The notes beneath the pieces are model-generated. The model was not told where the DNA came from. It ran no database searches and saw only the letters and a list, made by a program, of their open reading frames with translations. A stretch of DNA of 64,000 nucleotides, from NCBI RefSeq assembly GCF_020091585.1, contig NZ_CP083582.1, positions 372,001-436,000 of the forward strand, read 5' to 3'. The position numbers and the translations under genes are program-made. Shown piece after piece: positions 1 to 7,300 of this stretch. The stretch's first letter is position 1. Each line of letters starts with the position of its first letter. Source of the DNA: Kovacikia minuta CCNUW1 (GTDB lineage: Bacteria > Cyanobacteriota > Cyanobacteriia > Leptolyngbyales > Leptolyngbyaceae).

Positions 1-84
1 ACCGCTTACGCCTCCGCTGCTGTAGATTACAATGCTGGGACTATTCTACCTAAACTAGGACGAAGGTGAAGGGACGATCGAACC

Positions 85-1173
85 ATGAGTGAATCTTCTT
101 CCCAGTTTGACATCGCTGTGATTGGGGCGGGAATGGCAGGGCTAACCTGTGCTCGACAACTTCAGGAAACAGGTTATCGGGTCATTGTCCTGGAAAAATC
201 CCGCGGTATTGGTGGACGCATGGCAACCCGTAGATTACAGGGCACCTTTGCCGATCATGGGGCGTGTTATCTTACGCCCAAGGGCGATCGCTTCCGAAAC
301 CTGATCCATCAATTGATTCAGGCAGGCGTTCTGCACATTTGGACAGATACCGTTGATGAAATGGGAGCAGACGGCAATCTGCGTCTGCCAGCGCCTGACA
401 ATCGCTATCCCCGTTATGTAGCTCCTAAGGGCATGACTGCGATCGCCAAATTCCTGGCAACAGATCTGGAGATTCGCCTGAACCAGCGCGTTCATACACT
501 GGAACTGACCGAGAATCACCTTTGGCGGCTGGTTGGGGAGATGACCCATTCAGCCCTTCAGGATCACCAACCCTTCACTGATGTGTTTGCTAAAGCAGTT
601 GTCCTGGCGGTTCCTGCTCCCCAAGCAGGGATGTTGCTGCAATCCTTGCCGGAAACTGTTCTTGATTCAGCCTTTATTGATCGATTGAACTCAATTTCGT
701 TTGCCCCCTGTTTAAGCGCGATCGCAGGGTACGCTCCAGCCCAAGCTCAAGATTGGTTGACGGGCTATCCCCATTTGCGTGCTGTAACCTTCTCCCTTCA
801 TCCTGCGATCGCCTGGCTCGGCTTGGACAGCAGTAAACGCACAGAACCGTCTCCGCCAGTGGTGGTAGTTCAAAGTACAGCATCCTTTGCTACCCGCTAT
901 CTGGAGGCGATCGACCTTCAGCCTGCGGGATACCAACTTCTCCAACAAGCTGCCGCCCAGTTGCCGTTTTCCTGGTTAGCAAATCCAGATTGGCTTCAAG
1001 TTCACCGCTGGCGTTATGCTTTTGCCCAGCACCCCCTATCCGAAACCTGCCTACCCGCCCCAACCCCAATTCCGCTGGTCTGTGCAGGAGACTGGTGTGG
1101 TGGCATGAAAGTGGAAGATGCTTTTCTATCCGGTTTGGCAGCAGCAGCCCACCTGAATAAAGCTCAAAACTAA
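85..1173 (+). CDS. FAD/NAD(P)-binding oxidoreductase, renalase-like
   Basis: The 362-residue protein opens with a Rossmann FAD-binding motif (VIGAGMAGL, residues about 12-20), followed by a second nucleotide-contact motif GIGGRMATRR near residue 42 that is typical of the amine-oxidase/renalase branch. The C-terminus carries CAGDW and a helix-capping VEDAFLSG stretch, the usual end of the FAD domain in this family. It probably oxidises a small amine or reduced nicotinamide-type substrate with FAD in the cytosol; the substrate cannot be read from the sequence. There is no signal peptide or membrane segment. It stands alone, converging on a small gene on the other strand. Confidence 0.8.
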   Translation: MSESSSQFDIAVIGAGMAGLTCARQLQETGYRVIVLEKSRGIGGRMATRRLQGTFADHGACYLTPKGDRFRNLIHQLIQAGVLHIWTDTVDEMGADGNLRLPAPDNRYPRYVAPKGMTAIAKFLATDLEIRLNQRVHTLELTENHLWRLVGEMTHSALQDHQPFTDVFAKAVVLAVPAPQAGMLLQSLPETVLDSAFIDRLNSISFAPCLSAIAGYAPAQAQDWLTGYPHLRAVTFSLHPAIAWLGLDSSKRTEPSPPVVVVQSTASFATRYLEAIDLQPAGYQLLQQAAAQLPFSWLANPDWLQVHRWRYAFAQHPLSETCLPAPTPIPLVCAGDWCGGMKVEDAFLSGLAAAAHLNKAQN

Positions 1174-1232
1174 ACTCCCCAAAACAGTCAGTTTCAGGGA
1201 GCTTTTTGGATGAATGAAGAGAAACAATCGCG

Positions 1233-1418
1233 TTAATCCGCAGCTCCCTCGCTGCTCCGACCTGCCCCATCTTGATCGCCCTCAGCATCCTCTGCACGGT
1301 TGCCGCCATCATAGCGCCTTCTACCCATGCGACCTGTGTTAGCTTTCTTACGGAACTTACGTGCATACGCCTGGTTACGGAGCGCTTTTTCTTTCTTTTG
1401 GTTGCGGCGTTTAGCCAT
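1233..1418 (-). CDS. Small, very basic conserved protein
   Basis: About 61 residues, starting MAKRRNQKKEKALRN. The first 40 residues are almost entirely Lys, Arg, Asn and Gln (RNQKKEK, RKFRKK, GRRR), and the tail is acidic and Gly/Asp rich. An upstream in-frame ATG at 1439 exists, but the MAKRR start resembles the beginning of a small protein I recall as widespread in cyanobacteria, so I prefer it. The composition suggests RNA or ribosome binding, but no function is established. It is monocistronic and lies tail-to-tail with the flavoprotein. Confidence 0.65.
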   Translation of the reverse strand: MAKRRNQKKEKALRNQAYARKFRKKANTGRMGRRRYDGGNRAEDAEGDQDGAGRSSEGAAD

Positions 1419-1548
1419 GTTTACCCCTTGATAGAACAACCGACTGAGCGAGGAACGGAAATTCTCACTTCAAAAGCCAGCTTGATACCCAAGCTGACCC
1501 CACGAGAATCCGCAGAATTTGGTGAGAAGTTTACTTTAACATAATCCT

Positions 1549-2964
1549 TCATTCCTTCACCAACTCCCCCGCCCATGCCATCGCCTCTTCTGCGGTTACA
1601 ATTTTTCCCTCTGCCCTGGCTAACTGAATCGCTGCCAGCAGTTGACCGATGCGTGGACCGGGGGACAGATTCAACCCTGCCATTAAATCCTGCCCACTGA
1701 GTAGGGGGATAGGATGGGCAACCGGATCATCAGGGTTAAGGAACCGCTGAACCAGGGGGATCATTGCCTCCATTGGTGTTCCCGCTGCGATCGCCAGCAC
1801 CACAACGGCTGGAAAAGTAGCCCCCACGCTCTGGAAGAATTCATACTGTTGCCGCAACGATAGAACGAGTGCCTCACAGACGGATTCCGGCTGGAGGGAC
1901 GGGCATTTGGGGGAAGAATTGCCAGCAGGGCAAATTTGGGGCAGGAATTTGAGGATGGTACTGACTGCTTGAATTTCATTGCGGCTATACTTCAAGCGCC
2001 GGAGTTGCGCTTCTGCCTGGGGGGGATCGGCTGACAATAAATTGGTCAGTTTGGCGATCGAGAGCCAGGTACGAACTGACCCCATTGCTTTTGAATCGGC
2101 TGAATTCTGTGAGTAACGGGGAGAATCAGGAGAATTGCCCAACGGGGAATGGGACATTCTCCCGACGTTTCGAATTCGGTTCAGCAGTTCTGGGATAAAG
2201 TCAGGCAAGATTTCTTTAAGTCTGATGGTTGTCTGGTCGATCGCGGCGATCAACTCCAGGCTGGAACCCCCAGCATCAGGAAACCAGTCTTGCAACAGCC
2301 CATCTCGCCAGGCGGCAGTTAACCAGGGGGTGCCTTTGGGAGTACTCAGCAGATAGTTCAGCTCTGACTGAATCCGTTCCGCCGCAATTCCCTGTAGCAA
2401 GGGTGCCAATTGATAAATCACAAACCGGGTTTTCTGATCAATCAAAAATCCCAATTGCGCCGCCTGACGGTATGCCCGCAATAGACGCAGGGGGTCTTCT
2501 TCTAAGTTCTCGGCAGATACCATCCGGAGCTGATGCTTTTGCAGGTCAGCATATCCCTGAAGTGGATCGATGAGCTGGTCCGTATGGGGGTTATAGGCGA
2601 TCGCATTAACGGTAAAGTCTCGCCGTCCCAAATCCGCTTCCAGGGTTGATCCCACCTGTTGGGCAAAGTCAGCCGTGCCCTGCTCAAATACCACACGGGC
2701 AATCTGGCGATCGGCATCCAGCAAAACGTACCCCGCCCTATGGTGACGGGCGATCGCCTGGGCTGTTTCTACTGCCCCCTTTGGCAGCACAAAATCCAGA
2801 TCCAGATACTCACTTTCTCTGCCTAAAAGCGCATCTCGCACGGTTCCTCCCACCAGGCAGGCAGAGCGGGGTAACCACTCCAGACTGAAGGGCCATGTTT
2901 TAGGAGACAACGCAGAAGATACTTCGGCGACACTCAGTAATTGATCAGAAATACTTTGATTCAA
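1549..2964 (-). CDS. CCA tRNA nucleotidyltransferase / poly(A) polymerase family
   Basis: Class II nucleotidyltransferase, 471 residues. The head-domain motifs are clear: LVGGTVRDALLG near residue 38, followed by the metal-binding pair in DLDFVLPKG, then RRDFTVNAIAYNP and the RLLRAYRQAAQLGF helix. The family adds CCA, or only CC or A in organisms with split enzymes, to tRNA 3' ends. The C-terminal third is less conserved and contains a low-complexity serine/proline insert around residue 275. Length is usual for the cyanobacterial branch. Whether this copy adds CCA alone or shares the job cannot be decided here. Confidence 0.85.
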   Translation of the reverse strand: MNQSISDQLLSVAEVSSALSPKTWPFSLEWLPRSACLVGGTVRDALLGRESEYLDLDFVLPKGAVETAQAIARHHRAGYVLLDADRQIARVVFEQGTADFAQQVGSTLEADLGRRDFTVNAIAYNPHTDQLIDPLQGYADLQKHQLRMVSAENLEEDPLRLLRAYRQAAQLGFLIDQKTRFVIYQLAPLLQGIAAERIQSELNYLLSTPKGTPWLTAAWRDGLLQDWFPDAGGSSLELIAAIDQTTIRLKEILPDFIPELLNRIRNVGRMSHSPLGNSPDSPRYSQNSADSKAMGSVRTWLSIAKLTNLLSADPPQAEAQLRRLKYSRNEIQAVSTILKFLPQICPAGNSSPKCPSLQPESVCEALVLSLRQQYEFFQSVGATFPAVVVLAIAAGTPMEAMIPLVQRFLNPDDPVAHPIPLLSGQDLMAGLNLSPGPRIGQLLAAIQLARAEGKIVTAEEAMAWAGELVKE

Positions 2965-3003
2965 GCTTGTTCAGTCCAAATAAATGCGAGATGGGAAGGG
3001 AAT

Positions 3004-3033
3004 AGGTGTCAGGTGTCAGGTGTCAGGTGTCAG
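3004..3033. repeat. STRR heptamer array (AGGTGTC)n
   Basis: Four head-to-tail copies of AGGTGTC in the spacer between the CCA-enzyme gene and ycf34. The same unit recurs near 26705-26732 and 31090. The spacer 2965-3360 otherwise holds only the repeat at 3235-3312 and no open reading frame worth calling. Confidence 0.9.
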
Positions 3034-3234
3034 AGTGAGAAATGAAACAACCCCATTCCCGTCTTCCCCCTTCCTCTAACGCCTTCTGCCCTCTGCCTTT
3101 TGCCTTCCTTCCATTGCCTATCTATTCAGCCTAACTCTCCCCGAAGCTTTCCGTATATCGCAACGAAAATCTACCGGGTTGCTGCTGAATAATTAGCCCG
3201 TCTGAGCTAGAGTAACAGAAAAGCATCTGGGGTC

Positions 3235-3312
3235 TGTCAAGAATTTTTGAGGGATGAAAATCCCCAAAACATCGCCTCAAATTTCCCCCTATCTTTCAAC
3301 TCTTCCTTGACA
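3235..3312. repeat. MITE-like dispersed repeat, copy A (TGTCAA...TTGACA ends)
   Basis: A 78-bp segment bounded by TGTCAA and its reverse complement TTGACA. The left end continues GAATTTTTGAGGGATGAAA, and the right half contains CCCTATCTTTCAA. A related 82-bp copy with the same ends lies at 41284-41365. No transposase is encoded. The right end also supplies a perfect -35-like TTGACA about 50 bp upstream of ycf34, so the element could contribute a promoter, though no good -10 box follows. Confidence 0.6.
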
Positions 3313-3360
3313 AACGACTAGATTCTGTAGCGTCGTATCGGATGCCGAGCGAATGGGACT

Positions 3361-3645
3361 ATGTGTATTTGTGTGAATTGTCACTATGTAGACCGCTGCA
3401 CCACCTACTACGAGGTGGAAAGGCTCCACCAGCAGCGCCACCTGACTGAAACACCGGATTTTGAAGCGGTGAATCCAACCATCAACTACAATCTAACGCT
3501 GCCGGAGTATTCTGTCTCAGAGGATGGGCAGGTTGTGGAAGGCGGCGAGTTTCGAGAAGAGTACGATGTCGTCGGCTGTGAAAGCTTTTTGATGGAAAAG
3601 GGGAAATGGGCGAAGCTGCGTCCGGGCGAGTTGATTCCGACGTAG
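3361..3645 (+). CDS. ycf34: Ycf34 family protein
   Basis: The 94-residue protein matches the Ycf34 family of cyanobacteria and red-algal plastids from its first residues: MCICVNCHYVDRC puts four cysteines (2, 4, 7, 13) in a tight N-terminal cluster. A further cysteine lies in VVGCESF near residue 74. Ycf34 is described as an iron-sulphur protein that helps photosynthetic electron transport. It is soluble and has no signal peptide. The gene stands alone downstream of a repeat-filled spacer. Confidence 0.9.
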   Translation: MCICVNCHYVDRCTTYYEVERLHQQRHLTETPDFEAVNPTINYNLTLPEYSVSEDGQVVEGGEFREEYDVVGCESFLMEKGKWAKLRPGELIPT

Positions 3646-3702
3646 ATGATTACGAAGCCCTTGCCTTTGTTTCAGTGTGGTCAGATTCTCCCCATTTTTG
3701 GT

Positions 3703-3924
3703 TTAGGAAGCCGTTTGATAAATAGCTGGTCGGTATCTGGGTGGGGGAATAGGTTTTCCTTCTGTTTTGGCAGCTTCCAACCACGCCGCTTTAGCATTTA
3801 GCACTTCACGAACGGCTTCCTCAATCGTGGAACCCAATGCGGAACAATACTTCAAATCGGGAATATCGGCGATGTAGCCTTCATCTTCATCGCTATAGAA
3901 AATGTTGATGTGATAGTCTTTCAT
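3703..3924 (-). CDS. hicB: HicB family antitoxin
   Basis: This 73-residue protein has the partial RNase H-like fold of HicB antitoxins: a YHINIFYSDEDEGYIADIPDL beta hairpin, then the alpha helix TIEEAVREVLNAKAAWLEAA and the proline-rich end KPIPPPRY. There is no C-terminal DNA-binding domain, so this is the short form. Its ATG overlaps the stop codon of an upstream hicA remnant (ATGA), the classical hicAB arrangement. Because the toxin is broken, this may now be an orphan antitoxin. Confidence 0.8.
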   Translation of the reverse strand: MKDYHINIFYSDEDEGYIADIPDLKYCSALGSTIEEAVREVLNAKAAWLEAAKTEGKPIPPPRYRPAIYQTAS

Positions 3925-4039
3925 GCTTCGTCCTCAAGGGTTAGCGCATATTGCTCAATCAGCGCTAGAAACTGACGCACCTGATAACACTTTTTGAGCC
4001 AGCAAGAACCTTCTCTAAAAGTTTCTGCTTCTTCGTCAT
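3921..4039 (-). pseudogene. hicA: hicA toxin remnant with internal deletion
   Basis: Reading from the ATG at 4039 gives MTKKQKLLEKVLAGSK, the usual first residues of HicA mRNA interferases. In the next frame, directly joined, comes KCYQVRQFLALIEQYALTLEDEA and a stop that overlaps the hicB start; this is the usual HicA C-terminus. The middle, including the double-stranded-RNA-binding-like core and the catalytic GSHH region, is gone, so roughly half the toxin has been deleted with loss of frame. The remnant begins 10 bp after the end of the NACHT gene on the same strand. Confidence 0.7.
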
Positions 4040-4048
4040 CCCAACACC

Positions 4049-6394
4049 CTACGCCCTTTTCCTTTTCTCTATTTCTGCCATCGGTAGCAACAACGTCTCC
4101 TCAATTTCCGCTCTAACTTCCCGACTGACATAACAATCGCTATTCAAACAATCCACTAATAGAAGATTTGCATCGTAATATTGCCTTAATAGTTCCTTCT
4201 GACCTTCATTCAAATGCCAGTCATACCATTTACTACAGTATTTAACAGTTACAACTCTTAGTTGCTCAGTCCAAGATCGACAACTAATTCGCCACCATTC
4301 CTCAAAGTTCTCCTTATTACTACCATAGTTTGGCAGTTGATCCTTAAGGGGTTGCAACAATGATTGCAGTAATGGATTAACTTCAATAGTAAGAGTTATA
4401 GCAAGAGAAAGACCACGAATTAGTTCAGGAGCAAGGACAGAAGTAAAAGCAAATTCAGTTGAAGTAAAAGTCATCTCGTGAGCAGCATCGATTGCATTCG
4501 CGAGTTCAAGAATAAGATCAGTGGGACGGGGTGATTCAAGAACAAAGTCAAAAACGTTATGGTCAAGAGCAAACGCAAGGGCAAAGAGACGAGAAAGATC
4601 ATTAGCACGAGCGAGAACGAGGATAGGTCTAATAAGATAAAAGGCTCGAATTGCAGCTGGCTTGCAAAAGGGTTGCTCTAAGTCTAAAAATGACTTCCAA
4701 TTTAGCCAAGCCAAGAAGTCTTGAAGCTTCTTACTACGAGATAGTAATCGATCAGTTTCTCGCTTCATCAGTTGTACAAAGTCGTCCACAGTTCGCATCA
4801 TACCGACAGTAAGGAGAAATACCTCGCGCCAGCGCCTTTCAGTATTGTGCTGTATCAGATTTGGATAAGCAGAATTGGCAACGATTTCTCTGGCTGCAAA
4901 ATACTCTTGAAAGGTCAAGTGAGAAAAGGAATAAATTCCCTTTGCCCGTTCCACTAGGAGTCCATGCTGCGCTTCAATCGACTTTAAAACCGCTTCGCTA
5001 TCCAATTTCAGAACTTCTGGATTGGGATCTTGATTGTGCAGGTTGCGGATGAAGTCAGCAATGATTGCTTCTACTGTTTTTTGCTTAAAGAAGTAGTCTT
5101 TATTCTCAAAGGTGGTCAGGGCAATTTGGCTCAGAAGGTCTTCCTTGCGCTGTAGGGACAGATTCTTGTAAATCTGATCCCGCTCGATATTACGTTTGGC
5201 ATCCCATTTTTTCAGCAACACATCCAACCCTTCTTTATAAAGTTCGGAGCGATTAGCGGGAAAATTAGCACTTTCGCCAAACATCAGACAAAGCAGAGTC
5301 AACAGCAGGGGACTGGTTGCCAGTTCTTGAATCGATTTGTTTTCTTCCAGTTTTTGGATAAACCGATCGGCTTTGACTGGATCATTTTTGACTCGAAACC
5401 AGTTGGTTGCAAAAGTTGCGATTTGTTCCTGATCAAAATCAGCAACCTCGACTTCAGCGAACCGTTCAAAGGTGTATTCTTTGGCAGCAATCCGGCAGGT
5501 GATGACGAATTGATTGGCGGAAAACGAGTCGGAGAATTCCCGGATTTGTCTTATGACCCTAGCGGTGTCCTCCTCTCGCACCTCATCTAATCCATCCAGC
5601 AGTATCAATCCCCTTCCCGCCCGCATCATTTCTTGGATGGACACAACATCTCGCCCTAAAGAGGAGGGCATCGCGATTAATCGATCAATGTAGTTCAACA
5701 AATCAGGATGGCCTTTGGTTTCGGCAAAATCCTTGAGAGTAATAAACACCGGAACATGATCCGGCAGAAAATGTCCCTCGATACATTGCATCGCCAGATA
5801 TTTCAAAAAGGTGCTTTTCCCCGCTCCTGGTTTGCCCAGCACCATCAATTTGCTGAATTGCCGCACCGCTTCCAGTCCCGGCACCCGTTTTTCTGTGACC
5901 GGACTCAGCCCGAAGCGATCAAACTCCTCCAGATCATAGTGTTGCAGCAGTTCCGCAATCTCCAACCGCCTGCGTCCGGTAATTTTCTCCAAAATATTGA
6001 CATTGGTATAGATGCCCTGCTCCCCGGTTAGCTTGATCGGCTGCTCCATATCCAGCACCCGCATTGTTCCACAGCGTTCTTGAATCAGGGGTCTAATCTT
6101 TTCACGGATTGCTTGAACCAGAGCATCAATTTGTGTATCTAGATTTTGTTCTGATTGCTGATTGACGACAGCATCTTGATCTTCAGCAATATCCTGCCAC
6201 TCCAGGTTTAGAACCTGGCAGATTTGGACAAACAAATTGCGATCAATCGGTTTCTGATTAAAAAATTTGCTAATGGGTTGTCGAGTAATTCCCAGCCTAA
6301 CTGCTAACTGCTGCTGATTTAGAGAGAGTCCAATCAACGCTGTTTCCGCTGCCTTTATGCCTTTTAAAGAAGCCTGAAGTGATCGCTCAACCAT
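4049..6394 (-). CDS. NACHT NTPase with N-terminal helix-turn-helix
   Basis: About 781 residues from the preferred ATG at 6394 (an upstream in-frame ATG at 6487 would add 31 unlikely residues). Residues about 20-65 form a helix-turn-helix (LNQQQLAVRLGITRQPISKFF). A NACHT NTPase core follows, with Walker A GKPGAGKS near 187-194 and Walker B LILLDGLDEV near 263-272, then SPLLLTLLC and FSHLTFQEYFAA motifs characteristic of this STAND family. The C-terminal 250 residues are alpha-helical with no recognisable repeats. Such proteins are signal-transduction or immune-type switches; related bacterial NACHT proteins defend against phage. The role here is inferred. The gene ends next to the hicAB remnant. 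Confidence 0.85.
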   Translation of the reverse strand: MVERSLQASLKGIKAAETALIGLSLNQQQLAVRLGITRQPISKFFNQKPIDRNLFVQICQVLNLEWQDIAEDQDAVVNQQSEQNLDTQIDALVQAIREKIRPLIQERCGTMRVLDMEQPIKLTGEQGIYTNVNILEKITGRRRLEIAELLQHYDLEEFDRFGLSPVTEKRVPGLEAVRQFSKLMVLGKPGAGKSTFLKYLAMQCIEGHFLPDHVPVFITLKDFAETKGHPDLLNYIDRLIAMPSSLGRDVVSIQEMMRAGRGLILLDGLDEVREEDTARVIRQIREFSDSFSANQFVITCRIAAKEYTFERFAEVEVADFDQEQIATFATNWFRVKNDPVKADRFIQKLEENKSIQELATSPLLLTLLCLMFGESANFPANRSELYKEGLDVLLKKWDAKRNIERDQIYKNLSLQRKEDLLSQIALTTFENKDYFFKQKTVEAIIADFIRNLHNQDPNPEVLKLDSEAVLKSIEAQHGLLVERAKGIYSFSHLTFQEYFAAREIVANSAYPNLIQHNTERRWREVFLLTVGMMRTVDDFVQLMKRETDRLLSRSKKLQDFLAWLNWKSFLDLEQPFCKPAAIRAFYLIRPILVLARANDLSRLFALAFALDHNVFDFVLESPRPTDLILELANAIDAAHEMTFTSTEFAFTSVLAPELIRGLSLAITLTIEVNPLLQSLLQPLKDQLPNYGSNKENFEEWWRISCRSWTEQLRVVTVKYCSKWYDWHLNEGQKELLRQYYDANLLLVDCLNSDCYVSREVRAEIEETLLLPMAEIEKRKRA

Positions 6395-6539
6395 AATTCC
6401 ATCGCAAACTTTCGCCCATTTTAACCAGACAGAGCAAAATTCATCCACAGCATGTACATAAGTCACACATCCTGCAAGCCCTGTCAATACAGCCCTTAAG
6501 CGAGTTTATAGGAGCACAAACAACAAGGATGTTGCTCCA

Positions 6540-6683
6540 ATGAAAACTTCAAACCGAAAGAAGTGGCTAAAGGTTGCTGAATTTACCATTGTCGGTTTCG
6601 CCCTCTGGCTGAATCCCCCAGGCAACGCTTCTGATCTTTCTACTCAAGCTCTGCTTTCAAATCCTGGAAACCCTTCAGGATGA
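6540..6683 (+). CDS. Possible small secreted peptide (47 aa)
   Basis: A short frame begins at the ATG at 6540, preceded by AAGGA about 10 bases upstream. It encodes a lysine/arginine-rich N-terminus, then a hydrophobic run (EFTIVGFALWL) and a small-residue GNAS site, which looks like a signal peptide. The remaining 17 residues are Ser/Leu/Asn rich. I recognise no family. It might be the start of a decayed gene, since the downstream sequence is repeat-rich. Confidence 0.3.
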   Translation: MKTSNRKKWLKVAEFTIVGFALWLNPPGNASDLSTQALLSNPGNPSG

Positions 6684-6728
6684 CGAAGAAAATCACAACT
6701 AACCCAAACGGGTACGCGCGAACCTGTA

Positions 6729-6800
6729 AGGGCGAAGCATTCGGGCAAGAATTTTCCACGGTTTCCGAGAGATTATTTGCCGAATGCTTCGCCCCTACAC
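6729..6800. repeat. Interspersed hairpin repeat (GGGCGAAGCATTCGG)
   Basis: The left arm TAAGGGCGAAGCATTCGGGCAA is mirrored about 40 bases later by TTGCCGAATGCTTCGCCCCTA, giving an almost perfect inverted repeat around a short AT-rich centre. Palindromes of this kind are dispersed in many cyanobacterial genomes as small non-coding elements. A one-armed decayed relative (GGGCAAAGCATTTGGCAAACAAT) is seen near 37533. It encodes nothing. Confidence 0.7.
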
Positions 6801-6876
6801 AAGGAGATCGCTCCTCCAATCCCAGAGATCGCCCCCAAACCTTGATGATTCCTCTCCAAAATAGAAAACTCCTCGT

Positions 6877-7212
6877 TTGAAACGAGACATTTCTACCTTT
6901 AAACAGCACCATTCCTGTTTTGAAGGAGAAACTTCTCACCTGAAACAACAAATTTCTTGCTTTAAGGGCGATTGTTCCCATTTCAACCAGCAATTTTCCT
7001 GTTTTGAAGGCGATCGTTCCACCTTTAAGCAGCACCGTTCCTGTTTTAAGGGAGAGACTTCCCCCCTTAAACAACAAATTTCTTGCTTTAAGGGCGATCG
7101 TTCCACCTTTAAACAGCACAGCTCTCCCTTTCAACCACACCATCCTTGCTTTAGTCAGGAAACCTCCCGTTCTGAAGCTCAACCTTCCCACTTTTTACTC
7201 AAACCATCCAGT
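6877..7212. repeat. Degenerate 21-bp tandem repeat, about 16 units
   Basis: About sixteen imperfect head-to-tail units of 21 bp, consensus close to TTTAAGGGCGATCGTTCCACC alternating with TTTAAACAGCACCATTCCTGT, so there is also a weaker 42-bp period. Because 21 is divisible by three, both strands stay open (131 codons forward, 183 reverse), with heptad-like periodic peptides. No start with a good ribosome binding site is seen on either strand, so I treat it as a DNA minisatellite. The last recognisable units run into (TCACCCC)n at 7227-7254. Confidence 0.85.
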
Positions 7213-7226
7213 CCCATAGTTGCCCT

Positions 7227-7254
7227 TCACCCCTCACCCCTCACCCCTCACCCC
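7227..7254. repeat. STRR heptamer array (TCACCCC)n
   Basis: Four head-to-tail copies of TCACCCC directly upstream of the mannosyltransferase-like gene. The unit is the complement of the GGGGTGA array seen near 50614. Confidence 0.85.
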
Positions 7255-7300
7255 TCTCTTGTGCGAAAGTAGTAAGGCACAGGAACCCGCGATGTGAACT

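Noticed and set aside
37-84. Possible promoter at the left window edge
   Set aside because: Too little upstream sequence and no convincing -35/-10 pair before the flavoprotein gene.
1174-1212. Weak hairpin followed by TTTTT after the flavoprotein gene
   Set aside because: Only a five-base stem with a loop over 20 bases; not enough to call a terminator.
6640-7191. 183-codon frame on the minus strand with periodic LKGG/FKTG peptides
   Set aside because: It is the reverse reading of the 21-bp tandem repeat, without a ribosome binding site or non-repeat core.
6877-7212. Possible CRISPR array
   Set aside because: Units follow each other directly with no unique spacers, and no cas gene is in the window.
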